Under the pieces are notes generated by a model. It was not told the origin of the DNA and searched no databases. It was given only the letters and a program-made list of their open reading frames with translations. Positions 19,801 to 28,774 of a stretch of DNA of 64,000 nucleotides are shown one piece after another (within the stretch, counting starts at the first letter, position 1; every line of letters starts with the position of its first letter). The DNA comes from Micromonospora sp. R77 (GTDB taxonomy: Bacteria > Actinomycetota > Actinomycetes > Mycobacteriales > Micromonosporaceae): the NCBI RefSeq assembly GCF_022747945.1, contig NZ_JALDST010000001.1:6324001-6388000 (forward strand), written 5' to 3'. Made by a program: the position numbers and the translations under genes.

Positions 19801-21921
19801 CCCGACGACACCCGCCTGGTAGCGGCCCTCACCACCGCCGCCGTCGACGCCGGCGACGCCACCACCGCCGGCGTGGACCAGCAGGGCTACCTGACGTACG
19901 CGCACCTGCTGGACCGGGTCGCGCTGCCCGCGATGCTGGACACGCTGCGCGGGGCCGGGCTCTTCACCGACGTCGACGCGGCGCACACCTGGGCGGAGAT
20001 CGCCGCCGCGACCGGCGCCGCGTCCCGCCACCACCGGCTGCTGCGCCGCTGGCTCGGCGCCCTGGTGACCGAGGGCGTGCTGAGCGCCGACGGGGACGCG
20101 TACCGGCTCGCCGGACCGCCCGCGCCGGACGCCACGGCGGCGGCCTGGGCCGCGGTGGAGGCGGCGGCCCCGCCCGGCGAGGCCGGACTGCTGGAGTACT
20201 TCCGGCGCAGCATCGCCAACCTGCCCGCCCTGCTGCGCGGCGAGGACGACCCGCTGGAGCTGCTCTTCCCGGACGGTCGGCTGGACGTCTCCCGGCAACT
20301 GTACGAGGACGCGCTGTTCAACCGGTGGGCGAACGCGGCGGCCGGCGCCGTCGCCGCCCGGCTCGCCGCCGAGCTGCCCGCCGACCGCCCACTACGGATC
20401 CTCGAGGTCGGCGCGGGTGGCGGCGGCACCACCGCGGCGATCCTGGGGGCGCTGGCCGGCCGGTCCCTGGACTACCTGTGCACCGACCTGTCGCCCTACT
20501 TCACCGGCCAGGCCCAGCGCCGGTTCGACGGCGTGCCGGGACTGCGGTTCCAGGTGTACGACCTCGACGCGCCCGCCGCCGACCAGGGTCTGCTGCCGAA
20601 CTCGTACGACCTGGTGATCGCCGGGGACGTGCTGCACGCCACCGGTGACGTGGACCGGGTGCTGGCCGAGCTGCGCGGCCTGACCGCCCCGGGTGGCTGG
20701 CTGATCGCGCTGGAGATGACCCGCGACCACTACCAGATCATGACTTCGCTGGAGCTGCTGGTCCGGCTGGACGCCGCCACCGGCGACTTCGCCGACGAGC
20801 GGCGCGGCACCGACCTGGTCTTCCTCGGCCGGGACCGGTGGGCGGCGGCGCTGCACCGGGCCGGCGCGGCCACCAGCGTCTGCCTGCCCGAGCCGGACAC
20901 CTTCATCGGGTCGATGGGCATGTGCGTGCTCGCCGCCCGGGTCAAGGCCGACCGCGCCGCCCTGCACCCGGCGGACCTCACCGCGCACCTGCGCGGCCGG
21001 CTGCCGGAGTACATGGTCCCGACGGTGCTGCGGATCCTCGACGAGATCCCGGTGACCGACAACGCCAAGGTGGACCGCCGGGCGCTGGCGGCCGGGCTGG
21101 CCCGGCAGACCAGCACCGCGCCCGCGTCGGGCGCGGCACCGGAGACCGACCTGGAACGGCGGCTGGCCGCCATGTGGACCGAGGCGCTGGGCGTGCCGGT
21201 GGGCCGCGACGGCAACCTGTTCCAGCTGGGCGGCGACTCCCTGGTCGCGGCGCAACTCGCCGGCCGGATGATCGAACAGCTGCCCGAGGCGTCGGCGCTC
21301 TTCTTCGACGAGGTGCTGCGCAACCTGCTGGAACGCGCGACCGTGGGTGGGCTGGCGGAGTGGCTCGTCGTCGCCGCGGCCGAGGCCGGCACCGGCCCGG
21401 AACGCCCCGACGACGCCCCGACCGAGCTGCTGGTGCCGCTACGCGCCGACGGGCCCGGCGTACCCGGGTGTTCCTGCCGGACGCGGCGGGCGGGCTCGAC
21501 GCGGCCGGCGCGCTGGCCGGTGCGCTGCCGCCGGCGCCGGCCTGGGGCCTGAGCGGCGCGGACCTCGCGTCGTCGTCGCGGGCCGCGGCCGCCTACGCCC
21601 AGGCGGTGCTGGACGCCGACCTGGCCCAGGTCGAGGTGTACGGGGCCGGGACCAACGCCGCGCTGGCGGTGGAGGTGGCCCGCGTCCTCGTCGAACGGGG
21701 TGTCCTGGTGGACACGGTGGTGCTGGTGGCCGGCGTGCGCCCGCCGACCGGCGACGGACATCTACGCCGGGGACATCGTGGTGGTCCGGCCCACCGACGC
21801 GCAGCCGGCGGACCTGGAGCTGTGGGAGGACATCTGCCTCGGCGACCTGACCGTGGTCGACGTCGACGCCACCACCGCCGAGCTGTCCCCGGACGCGGTG
21901 GCGGCCGCGCTGCGCCGATGA
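16871..21921 (+). CDS. NRPS: docking-Cy-A-MT-PCP-degenerate TE (frameshifts)
   Basis: About 1680 residues after repair. Residues 1-52 match the TubC-type docking domain (LVADLERAGIRVWAEDGQLRF). Then Cy3 (DFLIADFVS, canonical DxxxxDxxS), A3 with pocket DLYNMSLIW (cysteine-like), a methyltransferase inserted before the A10 motif (LEVGAGGGGTT near 20402), PCP (Ser codon 21238), and a C-terminal thioesterase-like segment. The MT position is that of PchF. Frames change near 18435, 18500, 18550, 21468 and 21755, each at a G/C run and each restoring conserved sequence. The TE-like part has GAGTNA where GWSMGG is expected and lacks the final His, so it looks inactive. ATGA overlaps link it to both neighbours. 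Confidence 0.85.
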
Positions 21922-22913
21922 TCGGCCTGCTCGGCCCCACCGGGGCGGTCGGCACCGCGGCCGCCGCCCACCTGGCCGGCTGGACCACCTCGCCGGTCCG
22001 GCTCGGCGCGCGCCGGCCACGAGCCGGGATGGTGCCGGTCGACGTGGACGACCCGGCCGCGCTGGCCGCGTTCTGCCGGGGCTGCACGGTGGTGCTGAAC
22101 TGCGCCGGACCGGCGTTCCGGATCGAGCGCCCAGGTGGCCGAGGCCGCCTTCGCCGCAGGCGCGGACTACGTGGACGCGGCCGGCGACGACGACCTGGCC
22201 GCGCAGCTGGCCGGAGCTGGCGCCGGACCGGGTCATGGTGATCTCGGCGGGCCTGATGCAGGGGCTCAGCGCTGCTGCCCGGCTGCTGGCGGCGGCCGGC
22301 CCGGTCCGCCGGCTCGCCGGACACGTCGGCGGTCGGGACCGCTTCACCACCACCGCCGCCGAGGACTACCTGCGCAGCGGCTTCGGTCAGGCCGGTGTCG
22401 CGCTGGCCGGTGGGGTGGTCGTCGACCGTCCGGTGCGGACCGACGCCGAGCTGCCGTTCTGCCCGGAGCCGGGCACCGCGGTGCCTACCTGAGCACCGAA
22501 CTGCGCCGGGTCGCGGACACCCTCGGCGCGCCCGACGTGGATGGTGCTCGCTGTTCACCAGGCCCGCACCTGGGGGCGGCGCTGCGCCAGCCGTCGGACG
22601 CGGCGGCCCTGGTACGGGCGGCCGACCTCGACATGTTCGGCCACCAGCCGTACCAGATGATCGTCGTCGAGGCCGACGGCGCGCGCCGCGCTGCTGCGCG
22701 GGTGCGGCGCCAGCGACTGACCGGCGCGTTCGCGGCGCTGACCGCGACCGCGGTGGCCGTGGCGAGGTGCCGACCGGCGTGCACCACGCCGGCGAGGTGC
22801 TGGACCCCGTGGCGTCCGCCCGCCGGCTGGCCGAGGCCCCGGCGGTGACCGAACTGACCGTGCTGAACGCTGGTGCGTACGCGTCCGGCGGTTACCTGGA
22901 GGAGACGCTGTGA
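21918..22913 (+). CDS. Saccharopine-dehydrogenase-like NAD(P) protein (multiple frameshifts)
   Basis: About 331 residues when pieced from three frames. The start MIGLLGPTGAVGTAAAAHL is a GxxGxxG nucleotide-binding loop, followed by VVLNCAGP and VAEAAFAAGADYVDAAGDD, typical of saccharopine dehydrogenase/trans-acting enoyl-reductase-like proteins. Later parts include MVISAGLMQGLS, FGHQPYQMIVVEADG and VPTGVHHAGEVLDP. The frame changes near 22127, 22212, 22487, 22540, 22690 and 22765. ATG 21918 overlaps the NRPS stop and the stop overlaps the GTG of the imine reductase, so coupling is conserved despite the breaks. The role is probably a reduction or dehydrogenation during or after heterocycle assembly; the substrate is unknown. 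Confidence 0.65.
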
Positions 22914-24043
22914 CCGCACGTCCGAAGGTCGTGGTCTGTGGCACCCGGTTCGGCCAGGTGTACCTCGAGGCCTTCCGCAACCCCGAACTGCCGTTCGAGC
23001 TGGCGGGGGTGCTCGCCCAGGGCAGCGAGAGGTCCCGGGCCTGCGCCCGCCGCTACGACGCCCCGCTGTACACCGACCCGGCGCAGCTGCCCGACGACAT
23101 CGAGCTGGCCTGCGTGGTGATCCGCGGCGGCCTGCTCGGCGGGCACGGCTCGGCGCTGGCCCGGACGCTGATGGGTCGGGGCATCCACGTGCTGCAGGAA
23201 CACCCGGTGCACCACGACGAGCTGGCCGAGAACCTGCGGACCGCCCGGCGGGCCAAGGTCGTCTACCAGCTGAACCCGTTCTACACCAACACCGCGCCGG
23301 TCCGCCGGTTCGTCGCCGCCGCCCAGGAGCTGCTGCGCCGGCAGAAGCCGCTCTACATCGACGCGGCCTGCGGGTTCCAGCTCGCGTACTCACTGCTGGA
23401 CATCCTCGGCCAGGCGCTCGGCGGGGTCCGGCCCTGGAGCTTCGGGGAACTGCCCCCACTCGCCCCCGAGGTGCGCGACGGCACCGAACTGGACTTCCCG
23501 TTCCGCAGCCTGGACGGCACCCTGGCGGGCGTGCCGATCACGCTGCGGGTGCAGAACCAGATGGACCCGGCCGACCCGGACAACTACGCACACCTGATGC
23601 ACCGGATCAGCATCGGCACCGAGGCCGGCAACCTCACCCTGGTCAGCACGCACGGGCCGACGGTCTGGTCGGCGCGGCCGGACTTCCCGCGCGAGGTGGC
23701 CGACCCGGCGGCCAGCCCGCACTACGCCTGCGCCGTGGACGACGCCGACGCGCCCAGCGCGGTGGTCCTCGGCCCGGCGGAGGTGCCCTCCTACCGGCAC
23801 GTGTTCCGCAGCATCTGGCCGGCCGGCATCGCGTACGCGGTGGCCGGCCTGCACCGGGCGGCGCAGGAGGGGCAGGACCCGCTGCGCCGCGGGCAGTACC
23901 ATCTGTCCCTGTGCAAGCTGTGGCAGGACCTGACCCTGCGGCTGGGCCCACCGGAGCTGCTCACCTCGCAGCCGCCGCAGGCGTTCACCGGCGCGGACCT
24001 GAAGGCGCTGGCGGCGGCGGGGGACGAGGCGGCGGACCGGTGA
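22910..24043 (+). CDS. Thiazolinyl imine reductase (Irp3/PchG-like)
   Basis: 377 residues from GTG 22910. VVVCGTRFGQVYLEAF with ARGSERS-like LAQGSERSRACARRY is the signature of the Irp3/PchG family, which belongs to the Gfo/Idh/MocA fold. These NADPH enzymes reduce one carrier-bound thiazoline to thiazolidine in yersiniabactin and pyochelin. LQEHPVHHDEL carries the conserved His of the family. Its place directly after the Cy-containing synthetases strongly supports thiazoline chemistry, and the MT domain of the second NRPS could then N-methylate the ring nitrogen as in pyochelin. Full length, no break. Confidence 0.93.
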   Translation: MTARPKVVVCGTRFGQVYLEAFRNPELPFELAGVLAQGSERSRACARRYDAPLYTDPAQLPDDIELACVVIRGGLLGGHGSALARTLMGRGIHVLQEHPVHHDELAENLRTARRAKVVYQLNPFYTNTAPVRRFVAAAQELLRRQKPLYIDAACGFQLAYSLLDILGQALGGVRPWSFGELPPLAPEVRDGTELDFPFRSLDGTLAGVPITLRVQNQMDPADPDNYAHLMHRISIGTEAGNLTLVSTHGPTVWSARPDFPREVADPAASPHYACAVDDADAPSAVVLGPAEVPSYRHVFRSIWPAGIAYAVAGLHRAAQEGQDPLRRGQYHLSLCKLWQDLTLRLGPPELLTSQPPQAFTGADLKALAAAGDEAADR

Positions 24044-24795
24044 GCGTCACCAGCGTCACCGGGGACAGCTGGTTGCGCCGCTACCGGCCGCGCCCGTCGG
24101 CCCGGCGGCGGCTCTTCTGCTTCCCGTACGCCAGCGGGAACGCCACCTTCTACCGGGACTGGGCGCTCACCCTGCCGGCCGACGTCGAGGTGGTCGCGGT
24201 GCAGTACCCGGGCCGGCTGGACCGGATCGGGGAGCCGTGCGTGCGGGACATGGACACCATGGTGGACGGTGTGGTGGCGGCGCTGCGCCCGCTGCTGGGC
24301 ACCGACTTCGCCCTGTTCGGGCACAGCATGGGCGCCGCCGTGGCCCACGAGGTGACGTCCCGCCTGGAGCACGGCCACGGGGTGCGTCCGCGGCGGCTGT
24401 TCGTCTCCGGCCGCCCGGCGCCCCGGCACCACCGGCCCGGACAGACGAAGCACCGGCTGCCGGACGACGCGCTCTGGGACGAGCTGCGCCGCCTCGGCGG
24501 CACCACCGACGCCGCCCTGGACCACCCCGAGCTGCGCGCCGCCGTGCTGCCGACGCTGCGCGCCGACTACCAGCTCGTCGAGTCGTACCGGCCGACCGGC
24601 GGGCCGCCGCTGGCCACGCCGATCACCGCGCTCACCGGTGACGTCGACCCGGAGGCGCCGGTCAGGCAGGTGGCGGACTGGGCGGCGTACACGACCGGTG
24701 GGTTCGCGCTGCGGGTGCTGCCCGGACACCACTTCTATCTCATCGACCAGCAGGCCCGGGTGCTGGACGAGCTGCGGGCGGGACTGGCGCTGTGA
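24040..24795 (+). CDS. Type II thioesterase
   Basis: 251 residues from GTG 24040, overlapping the preceding stop. It is an alpha/beta hydrolase with FCFPYASGNATFYRDW at the oxyanion region, the nucleophile Ser in ALFGHSMGAAVAHE near residue 94, and the catalytic His in LPGHHFYLI near the C-terminus. This is the editing thioesterase type found with NRPS/PKS systems (LgrE/YbtT-like). It would clear misprimed carriers, and because the TE-like tail of the second NRPS lacks its nucleophile, this enzyme could also help release. The 3' end overlaps the convergent AMP-ligase gene by 56 bp. Confidence 0.92.
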   Translation: MSVTSVTGDSWLRRYRPRPSARRRLFCFPYASGNATFYRDWALTLPADVEVVAVQYPGRLDRIGEPCVRDMDTMVDGVVAALRPLLGTDFALFGHSMGAAVAHEVTSRLEHGHGVRPRRLFVSGRPAPRHHRPGQTKHRLPDDALWDELRRLGGTTDAALDHPELRAAVLPTLRADYQLVESYRPTGGPPLATPITALTGDVDPEAPVRQVADWAAYTTGGFALRVLPGHHFYLIDQQARVLDELRAGLAL

Positions 24796-26329
24796 CGTGG
24801 GTGGCCCACATCTGCCGGCGGCGCGGCTTGCCGCTGCTGGTGCGGGGGATCGCACCGGCCGGCACCACCACGCTGCGGACCGGCACACCCTCGGCGACCT
24901 CGCGCGCCGCCGCCTCGGCCAGCGCCGGCCACTCCGGCCGCGGGTGGGCCAGGACCAGCACCACCTGCGGCTCGTCGCCGACCTGACCGAGCAGGGCGGC
25001 GATCCGCCCGGCCGGGGCGGCGCAGGCGGCGTGCACGGCGGTCTCCACGTCCTCGGCGAACACGGTCCGGCCGCGCACCTTCACGCTGTCGCCCCAACGG
25101 CCCAGCACGAACAGCTCGCCGTCGCGGAGGAACCCGGCGTCCCCGGTGTGCAGTTCCCCGTCGCGGAACGTCTCCCGGCCGGCCGGCCCGGCGTACCCGG
25201 CGGCCACCGACGTGCCACCCACCACGATCTCGCCCACCTGACCGTCAGGCACCGGTCCGCCCGCCTCGTCCACCACGCGGACCCGGACGCCGCTCAGCGG
25301 CCGGCCACAGCCCACCACGGGGAGGCCGGCATGTTCCACCGCCCGCCAGCCGGTGCCCAGCGGCAGACCGGTGACCGACAGCGTGTTCTCCGCCAGCCCG
25401 TACGCCGGCAGCAGCGCCTCGCGGCGTAACCCGGCCGGTCCGCACAGCCGCAGGAAGGCGTCCAGGGCCGGCACCGGGATCCGTTCCGCCCCCAGGATCA
25501 GCGCCCGCCACGCCGAGAAGTCCAGCCCCCCGAGCCGGTCCGCCGGCACCCGCCGGACGATGTGGTCCAGGCCGAACGCCGGCATCGCGCTGAGCCGCGC
25601 GCCGTCGCGGCCGAAGCACTCGAGGTAGCGCAGCGGTCGCCGGACGAAGTCGCCGGGCGACATCAGCCACAGGTCGGAGCCGGTCGCCACCGGGGCGAGC
25701 AGGCACCCGATGAGGCCCATGTCGTGGTGCACCGGCAACCAGGACGCGGTGGCGTCGTCCGGGGTCATCCGCAGCCACTTCGCGATCGCGGCGACGTTCG
25801 CGGCGAGCGTGGCGGGCGGCACCCGCACCCCGCGTACCCGGCCGCTGGTGCCGGAGGTGAACTGCAGCAGCGCGATCCCGCCGGGCTCCGCCGGGCCGGT
25901 GCCGGACGCCGGATCCAGCAACGCCCGGCTGTCCACCGCGTCGACCCCGGCGGCCCGGCAGCGCTCGCCCACCTCCGGCAGGGCGGCGTCGTGCACCACC
26001 AGCCGGGGCGCGGCGGTGGCCAGCACGCCGCGCAGGTGCTCGTCGTAGCGGTCCCGGTCACCGAAGGCGGGTGGCGGCGCCAGCGGGGACGCCGCCGCGC
26101 CGGCCAGCATGCTGCCGAAGAGCAGGCCGACGAAGCGCGGACCGGTCGGCTCGACGATGGTCACCACGTCGCCGGGGCGTACCCCGGCGTCGCGGAGTGC
26201 GGCGGCGCTGCGCCGGACCAGGTCCGCCAGCCGGGGGTACGTCCACCGGTCCCACCCGCCGTCCGGCGTGGCGAACCGGATCCCGTGCCCGCCGTCCGGC
26301 CGGTCCAGCCAGCCCAGCAGGTCGGTCAC
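24740..26329 (-). CDS. Fatty-acyl-AMP-ligase-like adenylating enzyme
   Basis: 529 residues, GTG 26329 (GTGA overlap with the methyltransferase stop). ANL-family motifs: LQFTSGTSGRVRGV (P-loop), ASWLPVHHDMGLIG (the FAAL/FadD32 signature), AYGLAENTL, GELHTGDAGFLRDGELFV and the hinge GDSVKVRGRTVFAEDVE. FAALs activate long or medium acyl chains as AMP esters and pass them directly to a carrier protein rather than CoA. It is the last gene of an operon with two acyl-CoA dehydrogenases, so it may load a modified acyl group on the ACP at 1707-1991 or the PCP at 38122-38358. The C-terminal Pro/Ala tail overlaps the opposing thioesterase gene. Confidence 0.88.
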   Translation of the reverse strand: MTDLLGWLDRPDGGHGIRFATPDGGWDRWTYPRLADLVRRSAAALRDAGVRPGDVVTIVEPTGPRFVGLLFGSMLAGAAASPLAPPPAFGDRDRYDEHLRGVLATAAPRLVVHDAALPEVGERCRAAGVDAVDSRALLDPASGTGPAEPGGIALLQFTSGTSGRVRGVRVPPATLAANVAAIAKWLRMTPDDATASWLPVHHDMGLIGCLLAPVATGSDLWLMSPGDFVRRPLRYLECFGRDGARLSAMPAFGLDHIVRRVPADRLGGLDFSAWRALILGAERIPVPALDAFLRLCGPAGLRREALLPAYGLAENTLSVTGLPLGTGWRAVEHAGLPVVGCGRPLSGVRVRVVDEAGGPVPDGQVGEIVVGGTSVAAGYAGPAGRETFRDGELHTGDAGFLRDGELFVLGRWGDSVKVRGRTVFAEDVETAVHAACAAPAGRIAALLGQVGDEPQVVLVLAHPRPEWPALAEAAAREVAEGVPVRSVVVPAGAIPRTSSGKPRRRQMWATHVTAPVPPAARPAPGPAGR

Positions 26330-27351
26330 GCGGGCTGCGCCTCGATGATCGGGAACATCGGGGTGGAGACGCTGCGCACCAGTCGCAGCCCGGCCCGCTC
26401 CAGCAGGGCGCTCTGCTCGGCCAGGGTGCGGGCCCCGCCGGCGGTCAGCGTGTGCATCAGCAGGTCCATCCGGCGGGCCAGCACGGGCGGTTCGTCACCG
26501 TGCCGGCCGGCCTCCATGATGAACAGCCGGCTCTGCGGGTGCATGGCGGTCCGGACCCGGGTGAGGATGTCGACCACCTCGTCGTCGGTCCAGCTGTAGA
26601 GGATCCGCTTGAGCACGTACGCGTCGGCGCCGGCCGGGATCGGTCCGGCCAGGAAGCTGCCCGGTACCACCTCGGCCCGGTCGCTCACGCCCGCGGCGGC
26701 GAACTGCTCCGGCGCGTGCGCCACCACGCCGGGCAGGTCGAACAGCACGCCGCGGGCGTGCTTGACCCGCCGGAGCAGGCTGGCCAGGAAGCCGCCGTTG
26801 CCGCCGCCGACGTCGACGATGCTGCCGAAGCGCTGCCAGTCGCAGGCGCGCAGGATCGCCACCAGTTCCATCCCGGTCACGCCGCTCATCACCCGGTCGA
26901 AGGCCACGCCGTCGTCGGGGTGGTCGCTCAGGTGGTCCCACATGGACTTCCCGTGCACCACGTCGAAGGCCGGCCCGCCGGTGCGGATCGCCTCGTCCAG
27001 GCCCTCCATCGCGCGGGTGCAGGCCACCGGGGACAGGAAGATGTCCCGGGCCGAGTAGGGGTGGTCGGCCCGCAGCAGGTCCGACAGCGGGGTCAGCGCG
27101 ACCGCGCCGTCCGCGTCGACGGTGAACAGCTCCCGGGTGGCGAGGTATTCCACCGCCTTGCGCAGGGTCGGCTCGTGGCTGCCGGTCGCCTCGGCCAGGG
27201 CGGCCATCGGCAGCGGCCCGGCGGCCAGCGCGTCCGCCACCCCGAGCAGGCAGACCGCCCGGATGGTGTACGGCAGCAGGTAGTCGCCGAGCTCCAGCAG
27301 CTTGAAGATCGAACCGGCGTCGATCGTGGCGCGTCTCGTGGTCACGGTCAC
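26326..27351 (-). CDS. O-methyltransferase (Methyltransf_2 family), paralogue
   Basis: 341 residues. GTG 27351 is chosen because AGGGAGG lies 7 nt upstream and the start overlaps the preceding stop. N-terminal dimerisation and winged helix (FKLLELGDYLLPYTIRAVCLLGVADAL), SAM motif IVDVGGGNGGFLASLL near residue 180, then LFDLPGVV. It is clearly related to the enzyme at 6066-7097. Family members transfer methyl groups to phenolic or enolic hydroxyls. The operon context with dehydrogenases, P450 and a FAAL-like enzyme suggests action on an oxidised acyl or aryl intermediate. Confidence 0.88.
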   Translation of the reverse strand: MTVTTRRATIDAGSIFKLLELGDYLLPYTIRAVCLLGVADALAAGPLPMAALAEATGSHEPTLRKAVEYLATRELFTVDADGAVALTPLSDLLRADHPYSARDIFLSPVACTRAMEGLDEAIRTGGPAFDVVHGKSMWDHLSDHPDDGVAFDRVMSGVTGMELVAILRACDWQRFGSIVDVGGGNGGFLASLLRRVKHARGVLFDLPGVVAHAPEQFAAAGVSDRAEVVPGSFLAGPIPAGADAYVLKRILYSWTDDEVVDILTRVRTAMHPQSRLFIMEAGRHGDEPPVLARRMDLLMHTLTAGGARTLAEQSALLERAGLRLVRSVSTPMFPIIEAQPA

Positions 27352-27695
27352 CGTGGTGCCTCCCTGTCGAACTCGGCCTGCAGTTTGCGGGAGGCGAGCC
27401 GGCGCCACGCCTCGGTGATCAGTTCGCGCAGCTGGTCCGGGTCGACCGTCGCCAACCGCACGAAGGTCCAGCCGTTCTGCCCGTACCTGTTCTCCGGCCG
27501 GGAGAACGTCTCCGGGTCCTCGTCGAGCAGGGCGGCCTGCTCGTCCACGCCGATCCGCATGCCCATCACGCCCGGCTTGGGCAGGGTGCAGAAGATCTTG
27601 TTGCCGACCCGGAAGTCGGTGACGTCGAAGTGCGCCGAGCGGGTCGCGCCGGGCAGCGCCAGGGCGATCTCGGCGACGGTCTCAGGGCTGGGCAT
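27348..27695 (-). CDS. MmcQ/YjbR-like DNA-binding-fold protein
   Basis: 115 residues resembling the MmcQ/YjbR (CyaY-like) family: ALALPGATRSAHFDVTDFRV, then KIFCTLPKPGVMGMRIG and GWTFVRLATVDPDQLRELI. Function in this family is poorly known; it is often annotated as a DNA-binding-like fold without proof. It overlaps the acyl-CoA dehydrogenase gene by 14 bp and the methyltransferase start by 4 bp, so it is firmly inside the operon. Whether it serves the pathway is not clear. Confidence 0.78.
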   Translation of the reverse strand: MPSPETVAEIALALPGATRSAHFDVTDFRVGNKIFCTLPKPGVMGMRIGVDEQAALLDEDPETFSRPENRYGQNGWTFVRLATVDPDQLRELITEAWRRLASRKLQAEFDREAPR

Positions 27696-28752
27696 GGTGG
27701 CCTCCTCGCGACGGTACGTTCGGGGAGACCGTAGCGGCCGGCTCGGCCAGCAGCCGGTTCGCCACGGTGGCGTACGGGTCCGGATCCAGTCCCGCGAAGG
27801 CCTCCGACCACAGCGCCCGGCGCAGCCAGCGGTGCAGCGGGTACTCCCAGGTGACGCCGGTGCCGCCGAGGGTCTGCACGGCCGCCTCGCAGGAGTGCAC
27901 GGCGGCGTGACGGGCGGCGATGACCGCCTCCGCCACCGCCGAGGCCGCCTCGTCCTTGCGGGCCACCAGGCACGCCGCCCGGTAGGTCAGCGACCGCGCC
28001 GGTTCGATGGCGGCGTACACGTCGGCCAGTTGGTGCGCCACCGCCTGGAACCCGCCGATCGGCCGGCCGAACTGTTCCCTGGTCCGGGCGTGCCCGACGG
28101 CCAGGTCCAGCGCCCGGGTGGCCACCCCGACGGCCTCGGCGGCCAGCAGCGTCCCGCCGACGTCCCGGGCGGCGGCGGTCGCCTCGGCGGCCTGGTCCCC
28201 CGACCAGCAGCCAGGCCGGCACGCCGGCGAACGACACCGGGCCATCGGCCGCAGCGTGTCCAGGGTGTCCGGGGTGGTCACGGTCAGCCCGGGCGCGTCG
28301 GACGGCACGGTGAACACCGCCGGCCCCTCCGGGGTGTCCGCCCGGACCACCACCTGCCGGGCCGGGCCGGCGTCCGGCACCGCGGGCGCGACACCGTAGA
28401 GCAGCCAACCGGCCCGGCTGCGGTCGGCGCGCACGTCACCGGCCGCGTACGTGGCCGGCACGGTCACCGCCTCGCCCTGCCCGCGCAGGTACGGCGCCGC
28501 CAGCGCGACCGTGCTCCACCACGGCGCCGGGTGCAGGGCGTACCCGCTCTCCTCGGCGAGCAGGGCGAGCTCCACCGTGGTCAGGTCCGCATCCAGCCAG
28601 CCCTGCCGGATCAGCTCCGGCCAGGTCGACGCCTCACTGCCGTGCGGGCCGTCGGCCAGCGCGCCGATGCGCTGCGCCGGGTACCGCCCGGCCAGGTACC
28701 GCCGGGCCGTCGCCCGCAGGTCCTGCTGCTCGTCGGTGAGCGCGAAGTCCAT
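27682..28752 (-). CDS. Acyl-CoA dehydrogenase, subunit of probable heteromer (compensated frameshift)
   Basis: 356 residues from ATG 28752, preceded by a strong GGAGGT site. N-terminal FALTDEQQDLRATARRYLA and C-terminal FGRPIGGFQAVAHQLADVY then QTLGGTGVTWEYPLHRWLRRA are acyl-CoA dehydrogenase signatures of the ChsE/FadE heteromeric kind. Between about 28195 and 28250 the reading frame gives a foreign string, while the neighbouring frame gives the expected VSFAGVPAWLLVG. Two opposite indels restore the frame, so the gene stays open but about 15 residues are wrong. It probably pairs with the next dehydrogenase (28775-29899), desaturating a CoA- or carrier-bound acyl chain. Confidence 0.86.
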   Translation of the reverse strand: MDFALTDEQQDLRATARRYLAGRYPAQRIGALADGPHGSEASTWPELIRQGWLDADLTTVELALLAEESGYALHPAPWWSTVALAAPYLRGQGEAVTVPATYAAGDVRADRSRAGWLLYGVAPAVPDAGPARQVVVRADTPEGPAVFTVPSDAPGLTVTTPDTLDTLRPMARCRSPACRPGCWSGDQAAEATAAARDVGGTLLAAEAVGVATRALDLAVGHARTREQFGRPIGGFQAVAHQLADVYAAIEPARSLTYRAACLVARKDEAASAVAEAVIAARHAAVHSCEAAVQTLGGTGVTWEYPLHRWLRRALWSEAFAGLDPDPYATVANRLLAEPAATVSPNVPSRGGHHAQP

Positions 28753-28774
28753 GGCTACCTCCTTGTCGTGCCGG

